Of a stretch of 64,000 nucleotides of DNA, positions 29,455 to 38,088 are shown piece by piece. The notes under the pieces are model-generated. The model did not search any database. It was not told the DNA's origin and saw only the letters and a list, made by a program, of their open reading frames with translations. Source of the stretch: Deinococcus depolymerans (GTDB lineage Bacteria; Deinococcota; Deinococci; Deinococcales; Deinococcaceae); NCBI RefSeq assembly GCF_039522025.1, contig NZ_BAAADB010000019.1, positions 1 through 64,000 of the forward strand, in the 5' to 3' direction. Made by a program: the position numbers and the translations under genes. Positions within the stretch are counted from its first letter, which is position 1, and each line of letters opens with the position of its first letter.

Positions 29455-30195
29455 TCAGCGGCGGTTCAGGGCGATCTGGTAGGTGTTCGTGACCCGGTCG
29501 TTCTTGGCGGTGGGGTCATCGTAGATGTCGAAGCTGGTCACGACGACCGTGTACGTGCCGGCAGCCGGGGCGTTGAAGCGGATCTCGGACTCGAGGCCCG
29601 CGCCGCTGTCGTCGTCCTTTTCCAGCACGGTGCGCCCATCGGGCATCAGGATCATCACGTAGGGGTCCAGGGTGCTCTTGGCGTCCACGCTGACGCTCTG
29701 CACCGTGAGCTTCAGGGCCTCGCCGGCGGTCGCCGTGAACTTGTAGTAGTCCTGGTCGCGGTCCTGCCCGGTGATGACGCCGCTGATGGGCGTACCGACG
29801 CTCAGGGGCGTGGCGGCCGCGACGCTGTTGTTCGGTTCGTTCCGGTCGGCGATGGCGACGGTCAGGGTGTCGGACGCCTGCCCCACGTTGGCGGTGTAGT
29901 CGTGCGCCTTGACCGTGAGGGTGTGGGTGCCGTTGTCCGCGAAGGTGTAGGCCTTGCTGGCGCTGTAGGGCGCGGTGGTGTCCGTGGCGATCAGGACGCC
30001 GTTGTCGTAGAACTCGACCTTGCTGACGTCGTCGCCGCTGGCGGTGGCCGTCATGGTGACCGTTCCGGCCGCCACCAGGGTTTTCGGAGTGACGCTGAGG
30101 GTGGCCGTGGGAGCGGTCATATCGAGGGGGCCGACGCCGCACGAGGTCAGCGCGCCGGTCAGAGCGAGAAGTGAGATGGCACCGAATCGCTTCAT
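29455..30195 (-). CDS. lipoprotein with Ig-like and PPC domains
   Basis: This 246-residue protein has a lipoprotein signal ([20 protein letters not shown]), an Ig-like domain (~25-105; [20 protein letters not shown]) and a bacterial pre-peptidase C-terminal (PPC) domain (~115-245; [33 protein letters not shown]). PPC domains are usually C-terminal parts of secreted proteases. Here the domain stands alone, next to an S8 protease that lacks one, so it may act in trans. The start at 30195 has AAGGAG 5 nt upstream. Confidence 0.87.
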   Translation of the reverse strand: MKRFGAISLLALTGALTSCGVGPLDMTAPTATLSVTPKTLVAAGTVTMTATASGDDVSKVEFYDNGVLIATDTTAPYSASKAYTFADNGTHTLTVKAHDYTANVGQASDTLTVAIADRNEPNNSVAAATPLSVGTPISGVITGQDRDQDYYKFTATAGEALKLTVQSVSVDAKSTLDPYVMILMPDGRTVLEKDDDSGAGLESEIRFNAPAAGTYTVVVTSFDIYDDPTAKNDRVTNTYQIALNRR

Positions 30196-30444
30196 GAGAA
30201 CTCCTTGATACCTGGGGGAACACGCGCGCATCCCCGGGAAGACGGTGGAAGGCAAGGCAGGTCAGACGGACGTGACCGTTCAGGCACCTGATTTGAGATC
30301 AGGGTTTGTGTTGCTATGGAAGACAAATATAACCCTCACGCGGCCGCGCCACAAGGGCAGTTCAGAACATTCTCAGATGGATCTCAGGTCATCCGCCGGG
30401 CGGATCACACCCGCCCGTCAGGTCCGTCCCGTACCCTGAAGGTC

Positions 30445-30990
30445 ATGCGTTCCGTCCTGCCTGCCCTGCTGCTCCTGAGTGCCGCCCTGGTCGCCTGCCG
30501 ACCCCAGGAGGTCCGCCCGCCGGACGCCTACCCGCTCGGCGGGACCGTGTCCGGCACCTGGGGAGACAGTCCCCGCCTGCGGCTGGCGCTGGTCGGGACG
30601 GGCATTCCCGGCGCCCTGACCAACAACAGCGCCGTCCCGCAGAACGTGGTGGCCAGCGCCCCGAACAGCTGGCAGTTCGGCTTCGACCTGCCCGCCCCCG
30701 GCCTGTTCAACGTGGCCGGCGTCTACCAGGTCGTGGTGTTCAACGACGCCAACAACGACGCCCGCTACAACGTGGGCGAGACGGTCGCCCGCAACCGCCT
30801 CTGGCTGGTGGTCAGCCCGGCCGACGCGACCATCCCGGCCGTGACCCTCCCGGACTTCCTGGGCGGTGCCGAGGCGCTGCCCGCCATGACGGTCCGCCGG
30901 GGCTGGAACCTGTACGACCAGTCCCGGCCGCTCGGCAGCGGCAACCCCAGCGCCTTCACCACCCTGTCCGGCTATGACCTGAGCCGCTGA
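30445..30990 (+). CDS. lipoprotein of unknown function
   Basis: This 181-residue protein has a lipoprotein signal (MRSVLPALLLLSAALVACRP). The body is a beta-rich domain with VVVFNDANNDARYNVGETVA, which resembles a dockerin-like or Ca-binding loop; I cannot name the family. The start at 30445 has TACCCT 7 nt upstream; the longer frame to 30316 covers the promoter region. It is divergent from the PPC/S8 operon across a 249-bp gap with an AT-rich patch at 30300-30340. Confidence 0.75.
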   Translation: MRSVLPALLLLSAALVACRPQEVRPPDAYPLGGTVSGTWGDSPRLRLALVGTGIPGALTNNSAVPQNVVASAPNSWQFGFDLPAPGLFNVAGVYQVVVFNDANNDARYNVGETVARNRLWLVVSPADATIPAVTLPDFLGGAEALPAMTVRRGWNLYDQSRPLGSGNPSAFTTLSGYDLSR

Positions 30991-31039
30991 CCCGCCCCCA
31001 CCGCCGGAACCGCCGGCCGGGCGGTGGCGTTGCCCGCCC

Positions 31040-31137
31040 GGAATCCGCTCTGCTCCTCCTCGCTCTGCGGCGCAGCTCTCCGAGTCGCATCCGCTCGGAT
31101 TGAACGGGCTTTGCAGCCCATTCAATCCGAGTCCGTA
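31040..31137. repeat. stop-codon palindromic repeat, copy E (reverse, partial)
   Basis: The right end is intact: hairpin 1 GATTGAACGGGCT/AGCCCATTCAATC, then CGAGTCCGTA followed by TGA (31138-31140). The left part starts around GGAATCCG at 31040 and contains CTCTGCGGCGCAG, which also occurs in copies at 3303 and 49354. The left target duplicate is not recognisable. It lies 50 bp downstream of the lipoprotein stop. Confidence 0.7.
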
Positions 31138-31220
31138 TGAGAGACCGCTCTCCGGCACCTCAAGGCTGGACGGTCGGCCCGCTCGCAGTGTGACCCGCTG
31201 CCTCCCCCTACGGTGAGGCC

Positions 31221-31270
31221 ATGAGTCTGCCCCGCACACCGCCGGCCGTGGCCACCCGGACGCCGGCTGA
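31221..31270 (+). pseudogene. detached 5' end of the hydrolase gene
   Basis: TACGGT followed after 6 nt by ATG (31221) is a standard leaderless start. Its 16 codons run straight into repeat copy F. If the repeat (31271-31341) is removed, with or without one 3-bp duplicate, this frame joins the ATG at 31346 exactly in phase. It is therefore the original start of the downstream alpha/beta hydrolase, now out of frame with it. Confidence 0.7.
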
Positions 31271-31341
31271 TACGGATTCCGTTTGTTTCGTTAACAGATC
31301 GGTGCGTTGGCGGGGCGTGAACGCAACAGACGGAATCCGTA
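31271..31341. repeat. stop-codon palindromic repeat, copy F (short, intragenic)
   Basis: This 71-bp copy has perfect ends TACGGATTCCG / CGGAATCCGTA. The left flank is TGA (31268-31270, not in a stop-codon frame here) and the right flank is CCA. It keeps the GTTTGTTTCG part and half of hairpin 2 (AACAGATCGG) but lacks hairpin 1. It carries an in-frame TTG (31307) that opens into the hydrolase. Confidence 0.85.
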
Positions 31342-31345
31342 CCAC

Positions 31346-32395
31346 ATGCGCCGCCTGACCCGCCTGCTGCTGCCGGCGCTGCTGCTCGGCGGGACGTACG
31401 TTGCCGTTACCCGGCCCGACAGCCTGCCGTTCCAGCGGCCCGCGCCCACGCCCGCGGGCCGCGCGGACCCGGAGACAGTGGAATCCGGTGGGGAGGCCGG
31501 CACCGGACCCCTCCAGAACCTGAGCGACACCGCGCTGAAGGCGGCCGTGGCCCGCAACCCGGTCAGCATCCAGGCCCTCAAGGCCCGCGAGTACCCCGGC
31601 AGCGCCCTGACCGTGCGGCAGACCCTGGCGGCGGGCAGCACCTACACCCGGCAGGTCGTGAGTTACCAGTCCGAGGGGCTGCGCATCAATGCGCTGCTGA
31701 CCGTCCCGCGCGGCACGCCCCCGCAGGGAGGCTGGCCCGCCATCGTGTTCAACCACGGGTACATCCCGCCCGCCGAGTACCGCACCACGCAGCGCTACGT
31801 GGCGTACCAGGACGCCTTTGCCCGCGCGGGCTTCGTCACCCTGAAAAGCGACTACCGGGGGCACGGCAGCAGCGAGGGACAGGCCCTGGGCGGCTACGAC
31901 GACCCCGGCTACACCGTGGACGTCCTGAACGCCGCCGCCAGCCTGCGGCGCGACCCGCGCGTGAACCCCGACCGCCTGGGCCTGTGGGGCCACTCCATGG
32001 GCGGCCAGCTGAGCCTGAAAGCCATGATCGTGGACCCCCGCCTGAAAGCCGCGTCGCTGTGGGCGGGCGTGATCGCCAGCTACGACGTGCTGGCGACCGA
32101 CTGGAACCCGCCCCCCGGCGAGCCGCGCACCCTGGACGCCCTGAACCGCCGCTACCTGCGCCTCCTGAGCCCCAACGCCTACCTGCAGGAACTGAACGGG
32201 CGGCCCATCCAGCTGCACCACGGCACGAACGACGCCGACGTGCCGTACTCGTTCCAGAAGAAGCTCGCGGACGACCTGAGAAACGCCGGGCAGAGCGCCG
32301 AGGCGTACCGCTACGAGGGCGACAACCACAACCTGTCCGGCAACCTGCGCGTCGCCCTGAACCGCAGCGTGCAGTTCTTCAAGGAGAATCTGTAG
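31346..32395 (+). CDS. alpha/beta hydrolase (prolyl-oligopeptidase-like), exported
   Basis: This protein of about 349 residues starts MRRLTRLLLPALLLGGTYVA, a signal or membrane segment. The alpha/beta-hydrolase core follows: oxyanion region FNHGYIPPAEY, LKSDYRGHGSSEG, nucleophile elbow WGHSMGGQLSL and the C-terminal catalytic His region EGDNHNLSG. It likely cleaves esters or peptides outside the cytoplasm. The original start was probably 31221; the repeat insertion removed it, and no TANNNT box now precedes 31346. TTG at 31307 within the repeat is the other candidate start. Expression may be reduced. Confidence 0.83.
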   Translation: MRRLTRLLLPALLLGGTYVAVTRPDSLPFQRPAPTPAGRADPETVESGGEAGTGPLQNLSDTALKAAVARNPVSIQALKAREYPGSALTVRQTLAAGSTYTRQVVSYQSEGLRINALLTVPRGTPPQGGWPAIVFNHGYIPPAEYRTTQRYVAYQDAFARAGFVTLKSDYRGHGSSEGQALGGYDDPGYTVDVLNAAASLRRDPRVNPDRLGLWGHSMGGQLSLKAMIVDPRLKAASLWAGVIASYDVLATDWNPPPGEPRTLDALNRRYLRLLSPNAYLQELNGRPIQLHHGTNDADVPYSFQKKLADDLRNAGQSAEAYRYEGDNHNLSGNLRVALNRSVQFFKENL

Positions 32396-32398
32396 GGG

Positions 32399-32995
32399 TC
32401 ACTCCACCCAGGTCACCTTGTCGGCCAGGGGCACGCGGCTCGCGGACGGCAGCTCAGCCGCCGGGTAGCCCAGCACCAGCAGCCCCATCAGCTTCGGCGC
32501 GCCCAGCGCCTGCGCCGCCACCGGACTGACCATCACCGGGCCGCTCACCCACTTCCCGACCAGCCCGAACGCCGTCGCCGCCAGCCACATGTTCTGCGCC
32601 GCGCACGCCAGGGCCGCCTGCTCCTCCCACTCGGGCATCTTCGGCTTCTCGGGCATGTGCAGTTCCAGGCTGATCCACAGCGGCGCCCGCCACGCCCGCG
32701 CCCGCTGCGCCTCCAGCGCCGATTCGCTGTCCCGGTCCGGCGCGGTACCCGCCGCGTACGCCTGCGCGAACACCTCAGCCAGCCGCGCGCGCCCCTCACC
32801 CGTGAACACCGTGAACCGCCACGGCTCGGTACGCCCGTGATTCGGCGCCCAGATCCCCGCCTCCAGAATCGCTTCCACCACCTCACGCGGCACCGCGTCG
32901 GGTTTCAGCAGACCGATATCCACCGTGCGGCGCGCACGGATCACATCCAGCACCGTCAGGGCAGCGGGGGGAAAGGCAGCGTCCAGCGTCGTCAT
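32399..32995 (-). CDS. nitroreductase-family protein
   Basis: This 198-residue FMN-type nitroreductase has the N-terminal RARRTVDIGLLKPDAVP motif, EAGIWAPNHGRTEPWRFTVF, and the C-terminal LMGLLVLGYPA. It is close to the YdjA-like short subgroup. These dimeric enzymes reduce nitro groups, quinones or flavins with NAD(P)H. CATAGT lies 6 nt upstream of ATG, a near match to the leaderless pattern. It converges on the hydrolase with only 3 bp between stops. Confidence 0.87.
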   Translation of the reverse strand: MTTLDAAFPPAALTVLDVIRARRTVDIGLLKPDAVPREVVEAILEAGIWAPNHGRTEPWRFTVFTGEGRARLAEVFAQAYAAGTAPDRDSESALEAQRARAWRAPLWISLELHMPEKPKMPEWEEQAALACAAQNMWLAATAFGLVGKWVSGPVMVSPVAAQALGAPKLMGLLVLGYPAAELPSASRVPLADKVTWVE

Positions 32996-33013
32996 GCCCC
33001 CACTATGCCGCGC

Positions 33014-33703
33014 TCACCGCGCGCCGCGCCACGCCTTCCCGGCCAGGGTCAGCGCCTCACGCGGACGCTTGAGGTAGGCACCGAGCAGCGACCCACCCAG
33101 CGCTGCCGCCAGCAGAAGCGGTTCCGTCACCACACTCGGTGCGAACACCGGCAGACTCAACGCGAATCCCAGCGGCGCGAACAGCGTGCCGTACATGCGA
33201 CGCAGCACTGCCGCCGACCGTACGGGCTGACGCCGGATCAGCTGCTGCACTCCCTCCAGCAGCGCCAGTTCCAGCGCGAGCAGGACCGGCACGACCCAAG
33301 TAAAGTTCCTTGATCCCAGCAGCGCGGGCAACCCCGGCCAGCCGCAGACCAGCCAAGTCAATAGGGCCACAGCCCCCACGCCCCACAGCGCCCTCCTCCA
33401 GAGCGGCATGCGTTGCTTCACGCCATCCGTCAGCAGGCGGCGCATCTGCCCGTCCCGCTCCAGCCACGCCACGTCCGCCCGCGTGAAGAACTGCCCCTCC
33501 AGCGCCGCCCGAACCTCGGCCGCCGGACCCAGTGCCGCCAGCGCCTCCCGGATGGCCGCAGCGTCCGGCTCACCCGGCGCCACGGCCTCCAGCACATGCC
33601 CGGTCAGGTCTGCCCGGATCCGCGCCGCCGAATCCTCCGGGAACGGCGCCGTCACCTCATCCAGATAGGCGGCCAAATCCGCGCTCAGATCAGCCGGAGT
33701 CAC
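33014..33703 (-). CDS. HAAS-domain membrane protein
   Basis: This 229-residue protein starts with GTG overlapping the upstream stop (GTGA). Its N-terminal ~90 residues form a HAAS/DUF1700-like helical segment (DLSADLAAYLDEVTAPFPED, then ALAALGPAAEVRAALEG), followed by four hydrophobic segments. HAAS proteins are typical partners encoded after PadR regulators. The molecular function is unknown. Confidence 0.72.
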   Translation of the reverse strand: MTPADLSADLAAYLDEVTAPFPEDSAARIRADLTGHVLEAVAPGEPDAAAIREALAALGPAAEVRAALEGQFFTRADVAWLERDGQMRRLLTDGVKQRMPLWRRALWGVGAVALLTWLVCGWPGLPALLGSRNFTWVVPVLLALELALLEGVQQLIRRQPVRSAAVLRRMYGTLFAPLGFALSLPVFAPSVVTEPLLLAAALGGSLLGAYLKRPREALTLAGKAWRGAR

Positions 33704-34281
33704 GCTCGGCCCCCGAGGGTCAGGGTGCGCCGCATCCGGCGGGCCTGTTGCATGGTGTCGACCAGCCATACCACCCATAGGACTGGCAGCAGCCATAGGA
33801 TGGCCCCAAAGGAGGGCGGATCACCCAGCCACGCCTGCACGCTCCAGCCCAGCCACAAGGTGAAGTTGAAGAGCCACTGTCCGGCCGTGGCCAGCAGGAG
33901 ATTCCTGACGGGCTGTGGTTCGCTTCGTACGAGCAGCCACGCTGGGCAGGCCAGCACGAGGGCGGTCGTCGCTGCAACAGCTTCGACATCCTGTTCAAAC
34001 CACAGCGCGGCCAGTCCGTACCATGCGACCAGTAGCAGCATGAACCACCACACCTTTGGCCCCTGCACGTTCCTGAGTTCCTGATCTGTGGCGTAGGTGC
34101 GCCGCAGCGCGCGGTTGACGTGCGCGGGGTCGCCCAGGGTGGCGATGGCTTCCGGTTCGGTCAGTCCGCTGTGCATGGCGTCCTGCACGTGAGCGTGGTA
34201 CTCGGCGGTCATGCGGTCCCGCGCGGCGGGGGCAAGGTCGCGCAGCGCAACGTCCAGCCAGTGGTTCAGCGGGCCGGTCAT
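33700..34281 (-). CDS. HAAS-domain membrane protein
   Basis: This 193-residue protein has an N-terminal HAAS-type segment (LDVALRDLAPAARDRMTAEY, EAIATLGDPAHVNRALRR) and about four membrane helices. It overlaps the PadR gene upstream (ATGA) and the second HAAS gene downstream (GTGA). The three form a compact unit in which PadR likely controls the two membrane proteins. Confidence 0.75.
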   Translation of the reverse strand: MTGPLNHWLDVALRDLAPAARDRMTAEYHAHVQDAMHSGLTEPEAIATLGDPAHVNRALRRTYATDQELRNVQGPKVWWFMLLLVAWYGLAALWFEQDVEAVAATTALVLACPAWLLVRSEPQPVRNLLLATAGQWLFNFTLWLGWSVQAWLGDPPSFGAILWLLPVLWVVWLVDTMQQARRMRRTLTLGGRA

Positions 34282-34592
34282 GCGTTGCCGCCCAGCACGG
34301 CCTGCACGGCGCCGACCTGGGCCTGCCAGTCGCGGCGGGTGCGGGCCAGCGCGGCGCGGCCCTTGTCGGTCAGGCGGTATTCGCGGCGGGTGCGGCCGGC
34401 GACCTCGTGTTCCTGGCTTTCGATGAGCCCCTCGGCTTCGAGGGCGTGCAGGGCGGGGTAGAGGGCGCCTTCGCGGGCGCGCAGGAGGCCTTCGCTGCGG
34501 GTGTTGATGGCCTGGGCGATGGCGTAGCCGTGTTCGGGCTGGCGGTCGAGGACGGCCAGGATGAGCAGGCGGAGTTGCTCGCGGGCGTTCAT
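34278..34592 (-). CDS. PadR-family transcriptional regulator
   Basis: This 104-residue winged-helix protein begins MNAREQLRLLILAVLDRQPE. Family features are HGYAIAQAINTRSEGLL, REGALYPALHALEAEGLIES and GRTRREYRLTDKGRAAL. PadR proteins are small dimeric repressors released by ligands or stress. The start at 34592 has TATCGT 6 nt upstream. Its promoter lies inside a 12-bp inverted repeat, so autorepression is expected. Confidence 0.9.
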   Translation of the reverse strand: MNAREQLRLLILAVLDRQPEHGYAIAQAINTRSEGLLRAREGALYPALHALEAEGLIESQEHEVAGRTRREYRLTDKGRAALARTRRDWQAQVGAVQAVLGGNA

Positions 34593-34596
34593 GCCT

Positions 34597-34642
34597 GCAC
34601 GATACCTCTGGTTTGGATGCATCTCAAGTCGAGGTATCGTGC
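34597..34642. promoter_or_regulatory. PadR operon promoter within a perfect inverted repeat
   Basis: GCACGATACCTC (34597-34608) and GAGGTATCGTGC (34631-34642) are a perfect 12-bp inverted repeat with a 22-bp centre. On the minus strand TTGAGA and TATCGT, 17 bp apart, form the padR promoter; the right arm flanks the -35 box and the left arm covers the -10 box. This is the natural site for PadR autoregulation. Confidence 0.72.
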
Positions 34643-34649
34643 CCGACCG

Positions 34650-35420
34650 TCAGGTCAGTGGCAGACGGTAGGCGCGGCGGGTGTTCGCGTCCGTCGCGGC
34701 TTCCAGTTCGGCGGGGCTCAGGCCGCGCAGGGCCGCGATGAACTCCAGCGTGTGGCGCACGTAACCGGGCCGGTTGGGCTTGCCGCGTTTGGGTACGGGG
34801 GACAGGAAGGGCGCGTCGGTTTCCAGCAGCATCCGGGGCAGGGGCAGGTCGCGGGCCGCCGCCTGGATCTCCTGCGCGTTCCTGTACGTGGTGTTCCCCG
34901 CGAACCCGAAGTACGTGTGCTCGCCGCGCTCCAGGCCGAAGCGCAGCAGTTCCGGGTGCCCGCTGAAGCAGTGCAGGATCACCGGCACGTCCGGCCACGC
35001 GCGCAGCACGTCCATCACGCCCCGATGGGCGCTGTCCTGCCCGGCCTTGTCCCGCGTGTGAATGACCAGCACCTTCCCGCTGCGCCGCGCGAGGTCCAGC
35101 TGCCACTCGAACGCCGACACCTGCGCGGCGCGTTTCGTGTCGTCCCAGTAGTCGTCCAGGCCGCTCTCGCCGATGCCCACCACGCGCGGGTGCCCGGCGA
35201 GCGCCTCGATCTGCGCGCGGGCGTCCGGGCTGTCCTCGTCGGTGTCGGTGGGGTGCAGGCCGACCGTGGCGTACACGTCTTCAAACTGCTCGGCCAGCGC
35301 CACGGCGTTCCGGGCGTGCTGGGGGCTGGCGCCGATGCAGACCATGGCGTTCAGGCCCAGTTCGCCGCGCGCGCCGGCCGGATCGTCGATGTAATCCAGG
35401 TGGGTGTGAGAGTCGATCAT
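34650..35420 (-). CDS. tatD: TatD-family metal-dependent deoxyribonuclease
   Basis: This 256-residue TIM-barrel hydrolase begins [13 protein letters not shown] (HxH metal site), with [29 protein letters not shown] and [11 protein letters not shown]. TatD enzymes are 3'-5' DNases linked to DNA repair and fragment turnover. The start at 35420 has TACCCT 7 nt upstream; the frame to 35486 is noncoding. It ends beside the PadR operator. Confidence 0.92.
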   Translation of the reverse strand: MIDSHTHLDYIDDPAGARGELGLNAMVCIGASPQHARNAVALAEQFEDVYATVGLHPTDTDEDSPDARAQIEALAGHPRVVGIGESGLDDYWDDTKRAAQVSAFEWQLDLARRSGKVLVIHTRDKAGQDSAHRGVMDVLRAWPDVPVILHCFSGHPELLRFGLERGEHTYFGFAGNTTYRNAQEIQAAARDLPLPRMLLETDAPFLSPVPKRGKPNRPGYVRHTLEFIAALRGLSPAELEAATDANTRRAYRLPLT

Positions 35421-35479
35421 GCCGCCCAGGGTAAGCGCGTGGCGTGCGGGGCGTGGTGCCTCCCACCCAATCCCCACCA

Positions 35480-35505
35480 CTCTCATGAGAGGGGCGCGCT
35501 AGAGT
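35480..35505 (+). promoter_or_regulatory. lpt operon promoter with a palindromic site
   Basis: CTCTCATGAGAG (35480-35491) is a perfect 12-bp palindrome immediately upstream of the -10 box TAGAGT (35500-35505), which lies 6 nt before the GTG start of the LptC-like gene. The palindrome occupies the spacer region and could be a repressor site. No regulator gene is adjacent. Confidence 0.5.
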
Positions 35506-35511
35506 GCGCCC

Positions 35512-36123
35512 GTGCAGAAACTCGGCCTGTACGCCCTGACGGGCATCCTGGGGTTCGCCCTGATCTTCGCGCTGCTGCCCGGCGCGAACCGGGCGACCGT
35601 GCCCACCGGCGCGGTCCTGTCCGGCGTGCAGCTCACGCTGTACCCGTCCCGCGACCCGGACGCCGTGTGGCAGTTCCGGGCGGGGCAGGTCACGAACGAC
35701 CCGCTGCTGGGCGAGACGCACCTGACCGAGCTGGGCGAGGGGCAGCGGTTGCTGCGCGAGCGGGACGCCTCGGGCCGCCTGACGGACCGCCAGACGCTGG
35801 ACGCCACCCTGAGCGCCCCGGACCTGACCATCGACGGGCAGGACAACATGACGACCCGTCAGGCGCGCATCACGCTGGTGCAGCAGTGTGCCGACATCGA
35901 CCTTCAGGGCACCGAGCAGACGCCCGTGAAGATCGAGCAGGGCAGCGGCTTCAGCGCGCCGGTCGCGGAACTCGACTCGCCGCTCATGACCGGACACGTC
36001 GAGAAACTCCGCATGGGCTTCGACTTCAACATCGAGGATTCCGACAACGCCAACTCGACCCTGCAATACGACCTGGACGGCACGGAACGCTGCGAGAACG
36101 GCCAGCGTGTCCCCGGAGCCTGA
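35512..36123 (+). CDS. LptC-like envelope protein
   Basis: This 203-residue protein has one N-terminal membrane anchor ([20 protein letters not shown]) and an LptC/beta-taco-like domain ([20 protein letters not shown] and following). In LPS bacteria LptC passes lipid from the inner-membrane ABC transporter to LptA. Deinococci lack classical LPS, so the cargo here may be another envelope glycolipid. The GTG start is leaderless (TAGAGT, 6 nt). Two LptA-like genes follow on the same strand. Confidence 0.72.
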   Translation: MQKLGLYALTGILGFALIFALLPGANRATVPTGAVLSGVQLTLYPSRDPDAVWQFRAGQVTNDPLLGETHLTELGEGQRLLRERDASGRLTDRQTLDATLSAPDLTIDGQDNMTTRQARITLVQQCADIDLQGTEQTPVKIEQGSGFSAPVAELDSPLMTGHVEKLRMGFDFNIEDSDNANSTLQYDLDGTERCENGQRVPGA

Positions 36124-36138
36124 CCTTCAAGGAGTCCC

Positions 36139-37038
36139 ATGATGAACCGCACCAAGACCCTGTCCCTGCTGGCCCTCCTGACCGTCACCGCGCCCGTGCT
36201 GGCGCAGGCCGACGCCACCAACCGCCTGATCACCATCCAGGGCGGCCCGCGTGGCGACGTGCGTAACGGACCCCTGACCTTCACCGGCAGTCCCGTGAAG
36301 GCGAAGGTCAGCACCCTGAACATTGAGGCCTCGCAGGCCGTGCTGGCCGCGCCCAAGGGCACGCCGCTGATCGAGGCGAAAGGCAAACGCACCGCGAACT
36401 TCACCGGCACCGTGAAGGTCACGCGCGGCCGCCTGACCGCCAGCGGCAGCGCCCTCGCGTACGACGAGACGACCGGGCAGGGCGTCCTGAGCGGCAACGC
36501 CAGCGCCACCTTCGTCCCCGAGAAGAAGGAGGACGGCGACACCGTCACCATCAAGGCCGCGCAGATGAGCCTGGACGTGGACAACAACGTGTCCACCAGC
36601 ACGGGCGGCGTGACCCTCTCCACCGGCACGCAGGACGGACAGGCCGAGAAACTGGTGTTCGACGAGGACCGCGAACTGGCCCAGCTGACCGGCAAACCCA
36701 GCCTGACCCGCGCCGCCCGGGGCAACCAGAAGGAACTGGTCATCACCGGCCAGGAGGTCCGCGCGCTCACCAAGACCAAGACGCTGTACGTGCGCGGCAG
36801 CGTGAAACTCGTGCAGGGCACCACCACCACCACCGGCGACGCCGTGTACTACGACGACCGCAGGAACGTGGCATACGTGGTCGGGAACGCCGTCAGCGTG
36901 GACAGCAAGAGCAAGGTGACCGTCAAGGCCCCCGCCAGCGGTTACCTGGAGCAGCGCACCGACCTGGGCCGCGTGCGCGCCCTGAACTCGGCGTACAAGG
37001 TTCCGGCCGAGCAGTTCAAACTGCGCGGCGAGAAGTAA
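36139..37038 (+). CDS. LptA/OstA-like periplasmic protein
   Basis: This 299-residue protein has a signal peptide ([20 protein letters not shown]) and repeated OstA-type beta elements ([40 protein letters not shown]). It should be a periplasmic bridge protein that carries lipid chains. AAGGAG precedes a double ATG; either 36139 or 36142 may be used. It lies 15 nt after the LptC-like gene, in one operon. Confidence 0.8.
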   Translation: MMNRTKTLSLLALLTVTAPVLAQADATNRLITIQGGPRGDVRNGPLTFTGSPVKAKVSTLNIEASQAVLAAPKGTPLIEAKGKRTANFTGTVKVTRGRLTASGSALAYDETTGQGVLSGNASATFVPEKKEDGDTVTIKAAQMSLDVDNNVSTSTGGVTLSTGTQDGQAEKLVFDEDRELAQLTGKPSLTRAARGNQKELVITGQEVRALTKTKTLYVRGSVKLVQGTTTTTGDAVYYDDRRNVAYVVGNAVSVDSKSKVTVKAPASGYLEQRTDLGRVRALNSAYKVPAEQFKLRGEK

Positions 37039-37047
37039 ACTGCGCGC

Positions 37048-38088
37048 ATGCCCCGCACCCGCCTGACCGTCACTGCACTCCTGACCGCGCTGCTGGCGGT
37101 CACGGGCGGGTGGCCGGGCGGGCGGGCGCAGCAGGCCGAGCCCAGTCCACCCGCCCCCATCCAGAGCGCACCCGCTGAGGCCGCCCCCGCGCCGACCACT
37201 CCGGACGCCGCGCCGGACGCCGGGGCCGAGCAGTCCAGCCTGACCCTGGTGCGCCGCAGCGAGAAGGACGGCAAGGACCGCCGCATCGAGATCGTCAAGA
37301 CCGGCACGGACGACACCACGGGCGTGTTCGCGCTGTGCCAGCCGCTCCCGGACGACCCGGAGGGAGCACCGACCCTGGCGGTGTTCAGCGAGACCGGCGC
37401 GGGCGGCGTGCAGATCACCATCGACAAGAACGTGATCCGCGTGCCGCTGGCGGTGGTCACGCAGAACGCCCCGAAAGACGGGCAGGACGGCAGCGACGGC
37501 CGCGTGGAGGCCAGCGCCGGAACGGGCCGCTTCCTGGAACGTGGGGAGGTGCCGCCCGACACCACCGACCGCCTGACCCGCTGCGAGGTGCAGGCCATCC
37601 CGAAACCCGCGCCGGACACCGTGACCGTCACGCAGGGCCGCACGGAGCTGAAGGGGCAGAAACTGGTGTACGACAGCGCCGACGGCATCGCCCGCATCGA
37701 CGGGCCGATCACGTTCACGCGCCGCAGTGACACCGACCCCCTGAACGGCAGGAGTGACCGCATCGAGGTCAGCGTGGACGACGAGAAGACCACCCTGGTC
37801 GGCAACGTCGAACTGAAATCCGCTGGCGGACGCACCAGCCGCGCGGCGCGGGTGGAGTACGACGACACCCGCAACGTCGCGCGGCTGTACGGCACGCCCA
37901 CCCAGCCAGCCGAGAGCGTCAAGGGGGGCGACACCCTGCGAGCCGGTCTGATCGTGTACGACCTCGACCGCAACGAGGTGTACGCCATGAAGGCCGAGGG
38001 GGGCACCATCACGGGCGAGTTCACGGACTCGGACCCGGCGCCCCCCAGTCCGGCGCCGGTCAGTCCAGGGCTGCCAGCGCGTCCCTGA
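37048..38088 (+). CDS. second LptA/OstA-like protein
   Basis: This 346-residue exported protein has a signal ([16 protein letters not shown]), an Ala/Pro-rich linker to about residue 60 and two OstA-type modules ([40 protein letters not shown]). A TAAACT box that includes the stop codon of the upstream gene lies 6 nt before ATG, so it can be transcribed alone. Its last 29 nt overlap the end of the convergent ldh gene. Confidence 0.75.
   Translation: MPRTRLTVTALLTALLAVTGGWPGGRAQQAEPSPPAPIQSAPAEAAPAPTTPDAAPDAGAEQSSLTLVRRSEKDGKDRRIEIVKTGTDDTTGVFALCQPLPDDPEGAPTLAVFSETGAGGVQITIDKNVIRVPLAVVTQNAPKDGQDGSDGRVEASAGTGRFLERGEVPPDTTDRLTRCEVQAIPKPAPDTVTVTQGRTELKGQKLVYDSADGIARIDGPITFTRRSDTDPLNGRSDRIEVSVDDEKTTLVGNVELKSAGGRTSRAARVEYDDTRNVARLYGTPTQPAESVKGGDTLRAGLIVYDLDRNEVYAMKAEGGTITGEFTDSDPAPPSPAPVSPGLPARP

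Noticed and set aside
27011..29482. An 823-codon plus-strand frame opposite the first S8 protease
   Set aside because: Antisense shadow; no start signal, no domain, and the protease on the other strand has all catalytic motifs.
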